This document shows, piece by piece, positions 1 through 7,422 of a stretch of DNA of 22,215 nt (positions are counted from its first letter, which is position 1; every line of letters starts with the position of its first letter). The DNA is from an uncultured Ruminococcus sp. (GTDB lineage: Bacteria > Bacillota > Clostridia > Oscillospirales > Ruminococcaceae). The translations under genes and the position numbers were made by a program. The DNA lies in the NCBI GenBank assembly GCA_937907215.1, contig CALESG010000137.1, positions 1-22,215 on the forward strand, written 5' to 3'. Below the pieces are notes generated by a model, which was not told the origin of the DNA, did not search any database, and was given only the letters and a program-made list of their open reading frames with translations.

Positions 1-50
1 GCATTTTTGAAAAATTGCTGGATCAAAAAACTTTTATTGATTTAGTCCCT
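1..50. repeat. Dispersed intergenic repeat, copy A (truncated by window edge)
   Basis: This copy matches the repeat at 206-255 with very few differences (for example GGATC instead of GGACC at 20-24). It contains the imperfect palindrome made of a 5' AGCA-type arm, T5, GA, A5 and TTGCTGG, followed by an A6 run and the CTTTTATTGATTTAG tail. It is cut by the left edge, so its full length is unknown. It is probably a small dispersed repeat rather than a gene-specific terminator, because three more copies or fragments occur in the window. Confidence 0.7.
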
Positions 51-75
51 TTTTTCTTTTACTTAAAATTAAAAC

Positions 76-117
76 AAGGCTTTCTGCCGTTTACCTTACT
101 TTGACAGAAAGCCTTTT
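76..117. terminator. Bidirectional hairpin terminator
   Basis: AAGGCTTTCTG (76-86) is the reverse complement of CAGAAAGCCTT (105-115), giving an 11-bp stem. It is followed on the plus strand by a T run (113-117). On the minus strand the stem is followed by TGTTTTAATTTT. It can end the minus-strand operon that finishes at 283 and also any plus-strand gene entering from the left. Confidence 0.7.
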
Positions 118-121
118 TATT

Positions 122-169
122 GTGCGAAATTTTGTTTTTTGTTCTGCTTTTATCGCACGAACCTTTTTT
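122..169 (+). terminator. Weak hairpin followed by a T tract
   Basis: GTGCGA (122-127) pairs with TCGCAC (153-158) across a 25-nt T-rich loop. A T6 tract lies at 164-169. The stem is short and the loop long, so this may be part of the composite repeat cluster rather than a working terminator. Confidence 0.3.
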
Positions 170-184
170 AGTGCCGAGCCGTTT

Positions 185-268
185 CGCCGTCTGCGGACGG
201 CGACCAGCATTTTTGAAAAATTGCTGGACCAAAAAACTTTTATTGATTTAGTTCCTTTTTTTCTTTTC
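185..268. repeat. Dispersed intergenic repeat, copy B (most complete copy)
   Basis: It opens with a GC-rich hairpin, CGCCGTC (185-191), TGCG, GACGGCG (196-202). This runs into the palindromic CCAGCA...TGCTGG element, A6, and the CTTTTATTGATTTAG tail with a pyrimidine run. Bases 196-250 are identical, in inverted orientation, to 22161-22215 at the other end of the window. Copy A shares the part from 207 onward. Two hairpins in one unit, found only between genes, suggest a miniature mobile or REP-like element. No transposase ORF is present. Confidence 0.75.
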
Positions 269-273
269 TGAAC

Positions 274-300
274 CCAAAACTTTTACTGATTTAGTTTCTT
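274..300. repeat. Repeat fragment overlapping the 3' end of the thioesterase gene
   Basis: CCAAAACTTTTACTGATTTAG resembles the right half of copy B (228-251) with small changes. It covers the stop codon (283-285) and the last four sense codons (Lys-Leu-Asn-Gln) of the thioesterase gene, so the repeat seems to have supplied the end of the reading frame. Confidence 0.5.
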
Positions 301-681
301 GCTGCTTGCTTTTTGCATAAACCTATCTGCTCCTACCTGTACTCTCTTATGAATGCAGCTGCCTATTTCTCCGCACTCATCTCTTGCAGTTATACTATAT
401 GTCACTTCTCTGCCGCTTACTCCGATTATCTCAGCCTCAGCAGTAACATTCATGCCTTCCGGCGTAGGTGCATTATGCTTTAACTCCAGATAAGTTCCAA
501 CCGTAGTTTCTCCATCCTCTAAATAAGGCTCTATCGCTTTGCAAGCTGCCTCTTCCATAATTGCACTCATCATAGGTGTTGCATAAACTCTCAATGAACC
601 GCTTCCTACTGTAACAGCAAGCTTGCTCTCATCTGCTGTTGTTGTAACTGTCGCTGTAGTTCCTATCATTATAGGCTTCAT
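283..681 (-). CDS. FlK-like hot-dog thioesterase
   Basis: This 132-residue cytosolic protein has the length and pattern of the fluoroacetyl-CoA thioesterase (FlK)-like branch of the hot-dog fold. Seen in the sequence are Thr36 in RVYATP, Glu44 eight residues later in an MEEAA helix, a VGT strand near 61, and His69 in KHNAPTP. These fit the Thr/Glu/His set of FlK in order and near-exact spacing. Family knowledge says such proteins hydrolyse acyl-CoA thioesters. The real substrate here is unknown, and fluoroacetyl-CoA itself is unlikely in a gut anaerobe. The start is supported by a strong AGGAGAGGA sequence just upstream. It lies 66 bp after ltaS on the same strand and is probably the last gene of that unit. 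The final residues and stop fall inside a dispersed repeat fragment. Confidence 0.82.
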   Translation of the reverse strand: MKPIMIGTTATVTTTADESKLAVTVGSGSLRVYATPMMSAIMEEAACKAIEPYLEDGETTVGTYLELKHNAPTPEGMNVTAEAEIIGVSGREVTYSITARDECGEIGSCIHKRVQVGADRFMQKASSKKLNQ

Positions 682-747
682 AACTGTCCTCTCCTTATTA
701 AAATAGAAATTAAAATATAAAAAATATATTGATCTATTTTCCCTATA

Positions 748-2625
748 TTATTCTTGCTCAGCTTCTACTTCAGCTGCTGTTTTCTTTCCGCCAAGCGTGT
801 CAAGCGCACTCGGTGCAACTATATCTCCTAATATATGGTCATATGTCAATGCGTCAAGCTTTTCATTTGACTTTTGTTTAGGATTATAATTCGTGGAATA
901 TACAGGCGTTATAGGCATTTCATCCATCATCGTCTGTGTAAATGAATCTCTCGGAGCATCTATCCAATCCATGATTACATATGGCAAATAGAATACAGAT
1001 AACTTCTCATCAGGAAGTGTACTGTTGTCAAGTCCAAAATTATTCCACAAAATATACTTCTGCTCATAAAGTGTAGCACAATTTTCACTAGTTATTCCCA
1101 ACTGTGCATATATGCCGTCATCTCCTCGAAGTGACGGAAAATGGTCACCTATAAACAATACAACAGTAGGCTCATCAAAGTTTTCCATTCTCTTAAGAAA
1201 ATCATTAAGCCCATCAGCTGAATGCTGAACCCATTCCAAATAATTATCAAACTCATCACCATCGCCCAGAGTATATGGCTGGTGGTTCTGCATTGTTGTG
1301 GTATGAATGAAAATAGGCTCTTCGGAATCATTCATTAGCTTTTCTATTTGATTGAGTATGGTGTTATCATCAATATATGTTCCAAAATATTCAACCGGTA
1401 CAGTAAAGTCCTTATCGAAAATCATTTGGTCATATCCAAAGTTTGCATATATCCTGTTTCTGCCGTAAAAGCTTGATAGATATGGATGAACATACGCTGT
1501 ATTATAACCCCAAGATTTATAATACGCAGGAACTGTCGGCTGTGGACGGTCTAAAAGCAGTCTGTTTGGCATACTAGGATCGTCCAGCGATTTTACTGGC
1601 AGACCGAACATAAGCTCAAACTCTGTACGAACAGTATAGCTTGCATATGTAGGTGCAATAGCAGTTCCTTCAAAGCCCATAGCCGCAGCTTTGTCCAAAC
1701 CTCTGTATGTGTCGCCAATAGTACTTTTAAGTTCATTAAATACCCTGAAATCAGCAAAGGATTCTGACATTATAACTATTACATTTGGTTTGCCGTTTTC
1801 AAAATAACTATCTTTCTTCTCCGGCTTTGAAAGATATGGATCTATCGCATTGCCGCTGTTTTCCTGATAATTATCAGGCTCTTCAAGAGTTGATTCAAAA
1901 CCTTCTGAACCGGTCTGCATGAAAAATGCAATAAAGCCGTTATTGTCATATTTTTCATTTAGTATAAAAGTATTATCAGCTGAACTTGTGTCAACACCAA
2001 AGAATTTATATATTGGTGCTGAAAAACTTGGAAATACTACAAAACAAACACATATTGACATACAAGCGATACCGGACACAATGCGTATTGGAAGCTTTAT
2101 TTTTTTGTTTATTTTGGGATTGAAAATAAATACTGCCGCAAGATAGCTTATAACTATAAGCACTGTTATTACCAGCCTTACAGTTATTTTGATATATGCA
2201 AATCCCTTAAGAGAAATAATGTTTCCTGTAAGGAGCATATCCGGAACCATAAGGTGATTGCCGTTTGTTCCATATTTAAACAACTCTGCTATACTAAGTG
2301 CCATTACTCCTGCGGATTCAATAAACATTGCAAGCCAACCACGCCGCAGTATAAGCATAAGTCCCCAGAATATTGATGCTATAATAAGAACATCAAACAA
2401 CATTATCCCGGGATGCTCTGCAATAAATAAAACTAATTTGCTCGGATATTTATTAACTGTAAGCTCTGACATACACACCAGAAATATCGGAAAAATCGCA
2501 AGCAAAAAGTAATTAGTCATAGGAAATCTAAGTGTGTTTTTACTATGCCAGTTTTTGAATTTTAATAATTTTTCAGTTATCCCTTTAGTTTTGTCTTTGC
2601 ACCAATTAAGCATTTTACTTTTCAT
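748..2625 (-). CDS. LtaS-family membrane sulfatase (lipoteichoic-acid-type phosphoglycerol transferase)
   Basis: This 625-residue protein has about five hydrophobic helices in residues 35-200, then an extracellular sulfatase-fold domain, the layout of LtaS enzymes that polymerise glycerol phosphate from phosphatidylglycerol on the outer face of the membrane. Visible active-site elements are Glu288 in IVIMSES, the likely nucleophile Thr331 in the YTVRTEF segment, His448 in TMQNHQPY, and Asp494-His495 in FIGDHFPS. These correspond to the metal, nucleophile and substrate residues of LtaS. The C-terminal tail is acidic. It lies 61 bp after the third LRR gene and 66 bp before the thioesterase, all on one strand, so co-transcription is likely. 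A primary LTA synthase, primase or other phosphoglycerol transferase cannot be told apart from sequence alone. Confidence 0.88.
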   Translation of the reverse strand: MKSKMLNWCKDKTKGITEKLLKFKNWHSKNTLRFPMTNYFLLAIFPIFLVCMSELTVNKYPSKLVLFIAEHPGIMLFDVLIIASIFWGLMLILRRGWLAMFIESAGVMALSIAELFKYGTNGNHLMVPDMLLTGNIISLKGFAYIKITVRLVITVLIVISYLAAVFIFNPKINKKIKLPIRIVSGIACMSICVCFVVFPSFSAPIYKFFGVDTSSADNTFILNEKYDNNGFIAFFMQTGSEGFESTLEEPDNYQENSGNAIDPYLSKPEKKDSYFENGKPNVIVIMSESFADFRVFNELKSTIGDTYRGLDKAAAMGFEGTAIAPTYASYTVRTEFELMFGLPVKSLDDPSMPNRLLLDRPQPTVPAYYKSWGYNTAYVHPYLSSFYGRNRIYANFGYDQMIFDKDFTVPVEYFGTYIDDNTILNQIEKLMNDSEEPIFIHTTTMQNHQPYTLGDGDEFDNYLEWVQHSADGLNDFLKRMENFDEPTVVLFIGDHFPSLRGDDGIYAQLGITSENCATLYEQKYILWNNFGLDNSTLPDEKLSVFYLPYVIMDWIDAPRDSFTQTMMDEMPITPVYSTNYNPKQKSNEKLDALTYDHILGDIVAPSALDTLGGKKTAAEVEAEQE

Positions 2626-2686
2626 AATTTCACCAATTTGTCTTTACTTTCTCAGACATAAATTCATTATATATAATGTAAAAATT

Positions 2687-4339
2687 TTATTCACCATGAC
2701 CTATATTATGAAGCTTAGACTTTTCCTTGCCTCCAAAGCCTATTGCTTCATCCTTGTCTGCATTCTCAGTTTTATCTGATTCATCGTCATCATCGCCAAG
2801 AATACTCTTATAGTTATCATCACTTTCATCTGCTTCTTCTTCCAAGTAGTCAGAATCTTTATTCATAGGTGATGAATTCTTTCTATCCTCTTTTGCCTTG
2901 CGAAGAGCTTCTTTTTCTTCAGGTGTCATCATATTCTTTCTTACAATTATAACAGAGAAAAATACTATAACTATAAGAATCGCTGCTGCACATACCCAGA
3001 ATACAATTTTCTTCCACGGAAAACTTCTTGGACTGAATCCTACACTTACATCGCAATCTTTTATATAACTTTCAGCCGCTGAAAAACCTCTTAGCATAAA
3101 GCCTTCTACTGCCTGAGGTATTGCATTGTTTGAATCGTCAATTATTTCAGTTACACCAAATGCGTATTCACCTATACTGCTTGTTCTCTTAGGAAGTGTA
3201 ACTTCACTTAAATTTTCACAAGAGAAAAACGCATGATCGCCTATTACAAGACTTTCACCTTCGCCCTCTGACTCATTGTCAAAGCCTGTAAATGTAACGC
3301 TTGCCAGTGAATCACAGTCTGAAAATGCTGTACTCATGATATTTGTTACACTCTCAGGAATCACAACAGAACTTAGAGAGGTACAAAAATCAAATGAACC
3401 GCTTCCAATAGATTTAAGTCCATCAGGGAAATTTACTTCCTGTAAATTTTGACACTGAAAAAATGCTCCATCATATATATGCTCAACTCCGCTTGGAACT
3501 GTAAATGATGTATCTTCACGTGCCGGTGGATAGAAATACAGAGTTTTTTCATCTTTACTATAAAGAACATCGTCCTTTACCATATAGTTTGGATTTTCTT
3601 CATCTATTGATATACTAGTAAGTCCCATGCATCCAAGAAAAGGTGCATCGCCAAGGTCAAGCAGTGTTGACGGAATATTGAACTCGGTAATATTAACACA
3701 ACCTGTAAAATTATATCCGCCGATAGCAGCAAGACTATCCGGTATTTCAACATTCTCAAGACTTATGCACATATAAAATACAAAGTTGCCCATATCCTCA
3801 AGTGTATCAGGCAATTCTATTTCTTTAAGCGAACGGCATTCACGAAATGCTTCATCCCCTATTGATGTAACGCCATCACCAAATGTTACACTTTCCAGCG
3901 AGCTGCAATACGCAAACATACCTATTGGGATCTCACTTATAGAATCAGGAATAGATACGCTCTTAAGCGATGAACATTCTGAAAAAGCATAAGCTCCTAT
4001 AGATGTAAATTCCTCATTATTAGGAAATGTTACAGATTGCAAACTGTCACAACCCGAAAATGCACCGTCCGCAATTGAAACAACAGTGTAGCCATCAATT
4101 TTAGGCAAAATGTTTACATGAGAAGCGGAAGCCGCACATTCTGTAACTTCTACAAATCTTGAATCATCTATTACACTATATGTAAGAGTACCATCGTCAA
4201 ATGTAGTTACCTCTTTATCTTCAGGTGTATTTGCAGTATTTTCAGCATACGCTGCAAGTGCAGATGATGTCAGCACTGTAACTGCTGTAAATGCAGAAAC
4301 CAGCACTGCTGAAAATCGAGATTTTACTGATTTTTTCAT
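2687..4339 (-). CDS. BspA-like LRR surface protein with TM anchor and long acidic cytoplasmic tail
   Basis: This is a 550-residue protein if started at the ATG ending at 4339. An in-frame ATG at 4348 overlaps the previous stop but sits directly on the AAAGGA sequence, whereas the chosen ATG is 8 nt from it. A signal peptide covers about residues 1-32. BspA-type LRRs (LxxIxIPxxVxxIGxxAFxxCxxL pattern, LRR_5 family) run to about 400. They are interrupted by the island DDVLYSKDEKTLYFYPP, which recurs in the two upstream LRR proteins. One transmembrane helix lies near 443-466. About 84 residues follow, with dense Asp/Glu/Lys clusters, presumably in the cytoplasm. BspA-like LRRs usually mediate binding to host or other surfaces. 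The ligand is unknown. It is third in the LRR trio and upstream of the LtaS-type gene. Confidence 0.85.
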   Translation of the reverse strand: MKKSVKSRFSAVLVSAFTAVTVLTSSALAAYAENTANTPEDKEVTTFDDGTLTYSVIDDSRFVEVTECAASASHVNILPKIDGYTVVSIADGAFSGCDSLQSVTFPNNEEFTSIGAYAFSECSSLKSVSIPDSISEIPIGMFAYCSSLESVTFGDGVTSIGDEAFRECRSLKEIELPDTLEDMGNFVFYMCISLENVEIPDSLAAIGGYNFTGCVNITEFNIPSTLLDLGDAPFLGCMGLTSISIDEENPNYMVKDDVLYSKDEKTLYFYPPAREDTSFTVPSGVEHIYDGAFFQCQNLQEVNFPDGLKSIGSGSFDFCTSLSSVVIPESVTNIMSTAFSDCDSLASVTFTGFDNESEGEGESLVIGDHAFFSCENLSEVTLPKRTSSIGEYAFGVTEIIDDSNNAIPQAVEGFMLRGFSAAESYIKDCDVSVGFSPRSFPWKKIVFWVCAAAILIVIVFFSVIIVRKNMMTPEEKEALRKAKEDRKNSSPMNKDSDYLEEEADESDDNYKSILGDDDDESDKTENADKDEAIGFGGKEKSKLHNIGHGE

Positions 4340-4344
4340 GTAGA

Positions 4345-5802
4345 TCATCCTTTCTTTTTTTGATCTGAACGTTTCAGTTCACTGCCCGTTCTTCCGCCAG
4401 CTACCGGCTTTGGAATAGCAGCTTTCTTTCGTAAAATTACTATAAGTACAATAGCTGCTATAAGAACTGCTGCTCCGGCTATAGATACTATCCATATCCA
4501 AATCTTGCTGCTGCCTTTGCCTGTACCTATTAAATCATATTGCTCTACAAATTTATATATAACATCATTTTTGTCATAATCTACTTTTACGCCTTCAAGT
4601 TTCTTTGGCTCTGTATCTTCTGACTCTGCATAATAGCCAATTGCACCATCACCGATTTTTGTAATAGAATCCGGCAAATGAATATCTCTGAGTTCTATGC
4701 AATTAAAGAAACTATATGCTCCTATCTCTTCTGTTCCGCTTGGAATATCTATTTCCTTAAGTGCTGCACAAGTATAAAATGCATAGTCACCTATCGTTCT
4801 TAGTGAATTCGGAAGTGAAACATCTTTAAGTGACGAACAATATGCAAACATTGATGAACTGATGTCTTTTGTTCCATCAGGAAGTTTTATACTCTCTATT
4901 CCGGTACAGCGAAAGAAAGTGTCCATGCCATATACTGTTGCATTGTTTAAATCTATATTTTTAAGATTCACTGCATCTACAAAACTACCATTTGCAATTT
5001 GCGTGCAGTCATTCGGTACAGTGTACTCTGATCCTGTTTTTGCTTCCGGATAGCGTATAAGAGTATTGCCGTCCTTTGTAAACAAAACGCCGTCTTTATC
5101 AGCAAACATAGTATTTTCATCATCTACTGTAATATTTGCCAGAGATTTACATTCCTGAAAAATATATCCGCCGATATTCTCTACATTTTCAGGCAAATCT
5201 ATAGATTTCAATGCTTGACAACCCTGAAATGCATAATCTGATATAGTAGTAACACTGCTTGGCAGATCTACATCAGCAATAGATGAACATTTAAAAAAGC
5301 TCTCTGAACCGATCTCTTCAAGACCTTCTGGAAGTACAACGCTTTTAAGCGATGTGCATTCATAAAACGTTGCTTCAGGAAGTATTTTTATTCCCTTTGG
5401 CAATTTTACGCTCTCAAGCACTGAACAACCATCAAATGCTCCTGCTCTGATTTCATCTATCTCACTTGGAAGTTCGATATATTTCAATGCCGAACAAGCT
5501 GAAAATGCCTGTCTGCCTATAATTCTAACACTATCCGGAACAGTAAGGGATTCGAGAAAATAACATTCTGAAAAAGCATCATCTGCAATTTCTGTAACAG
5601 GTGCATCATCTATCTCTTCCGGAATAACGCACTCTTTTTCGCTCTGATAACAGTTTGTTATTATAACATGACCGTCATCTGCGATTTTATAATTAAGCTG
5701 TTCATAATCAAGAACGCCATCTTCAGCATTTACCGGCAGTACTGAGAACATATTAAAAGCAAGTACAGCTCCGAATATAATGCCAATCTTATTTTTCCTC
5801 AT
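4345..5802 (-). CDS. BspA-like LRR surface protein, membrane anchored
   Basis: This 485-residue protein is read from the ATG ending at 5802. An upstream ATG at 5811 overlaps the previous stop but has no room for its ribosome site, while AAAGGA lies about 9 nt before the chosen start. It has a signal peptide (about 1-26), a long run of LRR_5/BspA repeats with many AFxxCxxL units, and the GVLFTKDGNTLIRYP island. A single transmembrane helix (about 434-457) is followed by a short Lys/Arg-rich tail, so the domain is displayed outside and held by the helix. No dockerin is present. It is the middle gene of three homologous neighbours, probably produced by duplication, and is likely translated by coupling to the gene before it. 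Confidence 0.85.
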   Translation of the reverse strand: MRKNKIGIIFGAVLAFNMFSVLPVNAEDGVLDYEQLNYKIADDGHVIITNCYQSEKECVIPEEIDDAPVTEIADDAFSECYFLESLTVPDSVRIIGRQAFSACSALKYIELPSEIDEIRAGAFDGCSVLESVKLPKGIKILPEATFYECTSLKSVVLPEGLEEIGSESFFKCSSIADVDLPSSVTTISDYAFQGCQALKSIDLPENVENIGGYIFQECKSLANITVDDENTMFADKDGVLFTKDGNTLIRYPEAKTGSEYTVPNDCTQIANGSFVDAVNLKNIDLNNATVYGMDTFFRCTGIESIKLPDGTKDISSSMFAYCSSLKDVSLPNSLRTIGDYAFYTCAALKEIDIPSGTEEIGAYSFFNCIELRDIHLPDSITKIGDGAIGYYAESEDTEPKKLEGVKVDYDKNDVIYKFVEQYDLIGTGKGSSKIWIWIVSIAGAAVLIAAIVLIVILRKKAAIPKPVAGGRTGSELKRSDQKKKG

Positions 5803-5807
5803 AGGGT

Positions 5808-7115
5808 TCATTCCTTTTTATCGTCCTTATCTTTATTATCATTTGCAGATTTCTTGTTTTTCTTTGATGAAACGGCTACAGCAACGATACCTCCGCAAAG
5901 CACGACTGCACCAAGCAGTATAATAACCAGTTTCCAAATAAATGCAGAATCTGATTTTTCCTCTTCTTTCACTACAACACTTGATTCAGTAGCCTTTTCT
6001 TCGCTTTTGCTGCTTTCATCAGAACTGCTGCCGCTGTCGCTTTCGCTGCCGAGCATGGATTTTATCTCATCAGCTGTTTTGGCAATAAATGTAAAATTAT
6101 TCTCATAGTCATACTCTTCATCTCTATCTTTTGAATATGTCTGAGCAATAGAACCGCTTAGTCCATATATTTTAAGTGTGCTGTATGATGTGGTAAGGTC
6201 TTCGGAATATCCCAATGCACAATATCCAATATTGGTAACAGTAGTAGGAATTACAATACTTCTAAAAGCCGTACCGGCAAATGCACCCTGACCGATCTCT
6301 AAAAGTCCTTCGTTAAGAGTAACATTCTCAAGGTTTGAACAACCGGCAAATGTAGCACTTGGGATATACAAAATCTGGGACGGAAGTTTGATGTCAGTAA
6401 GTCTTTTCATATATGCAAATGAATACATTCCTATTTCAGTTACACTTTCAGGTATATCAAGCTCTTGTATAATTGTATATGCAAATGCCCATGTATCAAT
6501 GTAAATAAGGCTGTCCGGCAAAGTAAGCTCTTTAAGATTTGTATTGCTTGCAAAACAGCCGTGGTAAATTTCTTCAACACCATCCGGAATAACATAAGAT
6601 GTGTCAGCTTTTTTAGGCGGATATGCAACAATGGCAATACCATCCTTAGAAAAAAGTACTCCGTCTTCTGCTTTATACATAGGGTGACCGGCTTCTACAA
6701 AAAACTCTTTTATGCTTGTACCAAAAAATGCACTTGCACCAATATGGCAAACGTTTACCGGAATAGTAACTGTTTCAATATTAGACTGATTATTAAAGAT
6801 AAAATCTCCCAGACCAACTACAGTATTGCCGTCAATTTCAGTTGGAAGAACAACATCTTTTTCCTTTGGTTCATACGCAGTAATAACAGCACCGCCGTAC
6901 TCTTCATCAATATGATATGTATATTCGCCGGAAGTTATTTCCTCGGGTGCTTCTGTAGCCTCCTCGGTTTCTGTTTCAGTTTCATCAGTTGTATCAGCTG
7001 ATGCAGCTGTGGTTGCAGTTTTGGTTTCGGTTTCGGCAAAAGCTGTCATACCCATAGATGAAATTGACAGCATTCCGCATAATATAAGTGCTGTAAGTTT
7101 ATTTTTAGAAAACAT
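5808..7115 (-). CDS. BspA-like LRR surface protein, membrane anchored (first gene of the LRR operon)
   Basis: This 435-residue protein has a signal peptide (about 1-27, ending TAFA) and a Thr/Glu-rich low-complexity stretch (28-62). Fewer BspA-type LRRs follow than in the next two genes, with the GVLFSKDGIAIVAYPP island. Then come a Ser/Glu-rich linker near 355-390, a transmembrane helix (about 393-416) and a Lys/Asp-rich tail. A ribosome site (AGGAAAGG) precedes the ATG. A good promoter lies about 65-93 bp upstream, making this the first gene of the minus-strand unit. Its stop TGA overlaps an ATG of the next frame. Role: probable surface recognition or adhesion module. The partner cannot be read from the sequence. 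Confidence 0.85.
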   Translation of the reverse strand: MFSKNKLTALILCGMLSISSMGMTAFAETETKTATTAASADTTDETETETEEATEAPEEITSGEYTYHIDEEYGGAVITAYEPKEKDVVLPTEIDGNTVVGLGDFIFNNQSNIETVTIPVNVCHIGASAFFGTSIKEFFVEAGHPMYKAEDGVLFSKDGIAIVAYPPKKADTSYVIPDGVEEIYHGCFASNTNLKELTLPDSLIYIDTWAFAYTIIQELDIPESVTEIGMYSFAYMKRLTDIKLPSQILYIPSATFAGCSNLENVTLNEGLLEIGQGAFAGTAFRSIVIPTTVTNIGYCALGYSEDLTTSYSTLKIYGLSGSIAQTYSKDRDEEYDYENNFTFIAKTADEIKSMLGSESDSGSSSDESSKSEEKATESSVVVKEEEKSDSAFIWKLVIILLGAVVLCGGIVAVAVSSKKNKKSANDNKDKDDKKE

Positions 7116-7179
7116 ATATTTTTATTCCTTTCCTATTATAATTATAATATACTCAACACATATGACAATTGCTCCTATC

Positions 7180-7208
7180 ATTATAACACAACCCTAAAAA
7201 CATTGCAA
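7180..7208 (-). promoter_or_regulatory. Promoter of the LRR/ltaS/thioesterase unit
   Basis: Read on the minus strand it is TTGCAA (7208-7203), a 17-bp spacer, then TATAAT (7185-7180). It is the only strong sigma-A-type promoter seen upstream of the first LRR gene. It implies a leader of about 60 nt. Confidence 0.65.
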
Positions 7209-7324
7209 GCAATAATAACTGAAAATCAGGTGATATTTACATAAATCTATAGGTAAAGAAATAAAACATATTTTCCAGCCTTTTACCGAATAATAAAAAT
7301 ACATATAGTTTTTTTACAAAAGCC

Positions 7325-7354
7325 CTTGCAAATTCTCCTTTTTCATGTTATGAT
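7325..7354 (+). promoter_or_regulatory. Candidate promoter of the GH94 gene
   Basis: TTGCAA (7325-7330), an 18-bp spacer and TATGAT (7349-7354) lie upstream of the GH94 start. Boxes and spacing are slightly off consensus. The rest of the 307-bp divergent interval (7116-7422) is AT-rich. It holds this promoter, the opposing LRR promoter, and a weak inverted pair GGTAAAG/CTTTTACC (7252-7287). Confidence 0.45.
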
Positions 7355-7422
7355 GTGGATAATGATATGTGAAGAGCATCGCATAATACATAAAATCAAT
7401 AAAATAAAAGGAGTATTTTTTT

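Noticed and set aside
2666..2679. CATTATATATAATG palindrome between the third LRR gene and the LtaS-type gene, with a possible minus-strand -10 box
   Set aside because: There is no matching -35 box at the right distance, and AT-rich palindromes are expected by chance here. I treat the genes as co-transcribed.
4517..4531. LIGTG before the membrane helix of the second LRR protein, resembling LPxTG
   Set aside because: It falls in the closing strand of the LRR domain, lacks the Pro, and is not present in the two sister proteins. Chance similarity is more likely than a sorting signal.
6465..7001. A 178-codon plus-strand reading frame opposite the first LRR gene
   Set aside because: It is antisense to a gene with clear signal peptide, LRRs and anchor. 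It is Cys/Asn/Ile-rich with no start signal, as expected for a shadow frame.
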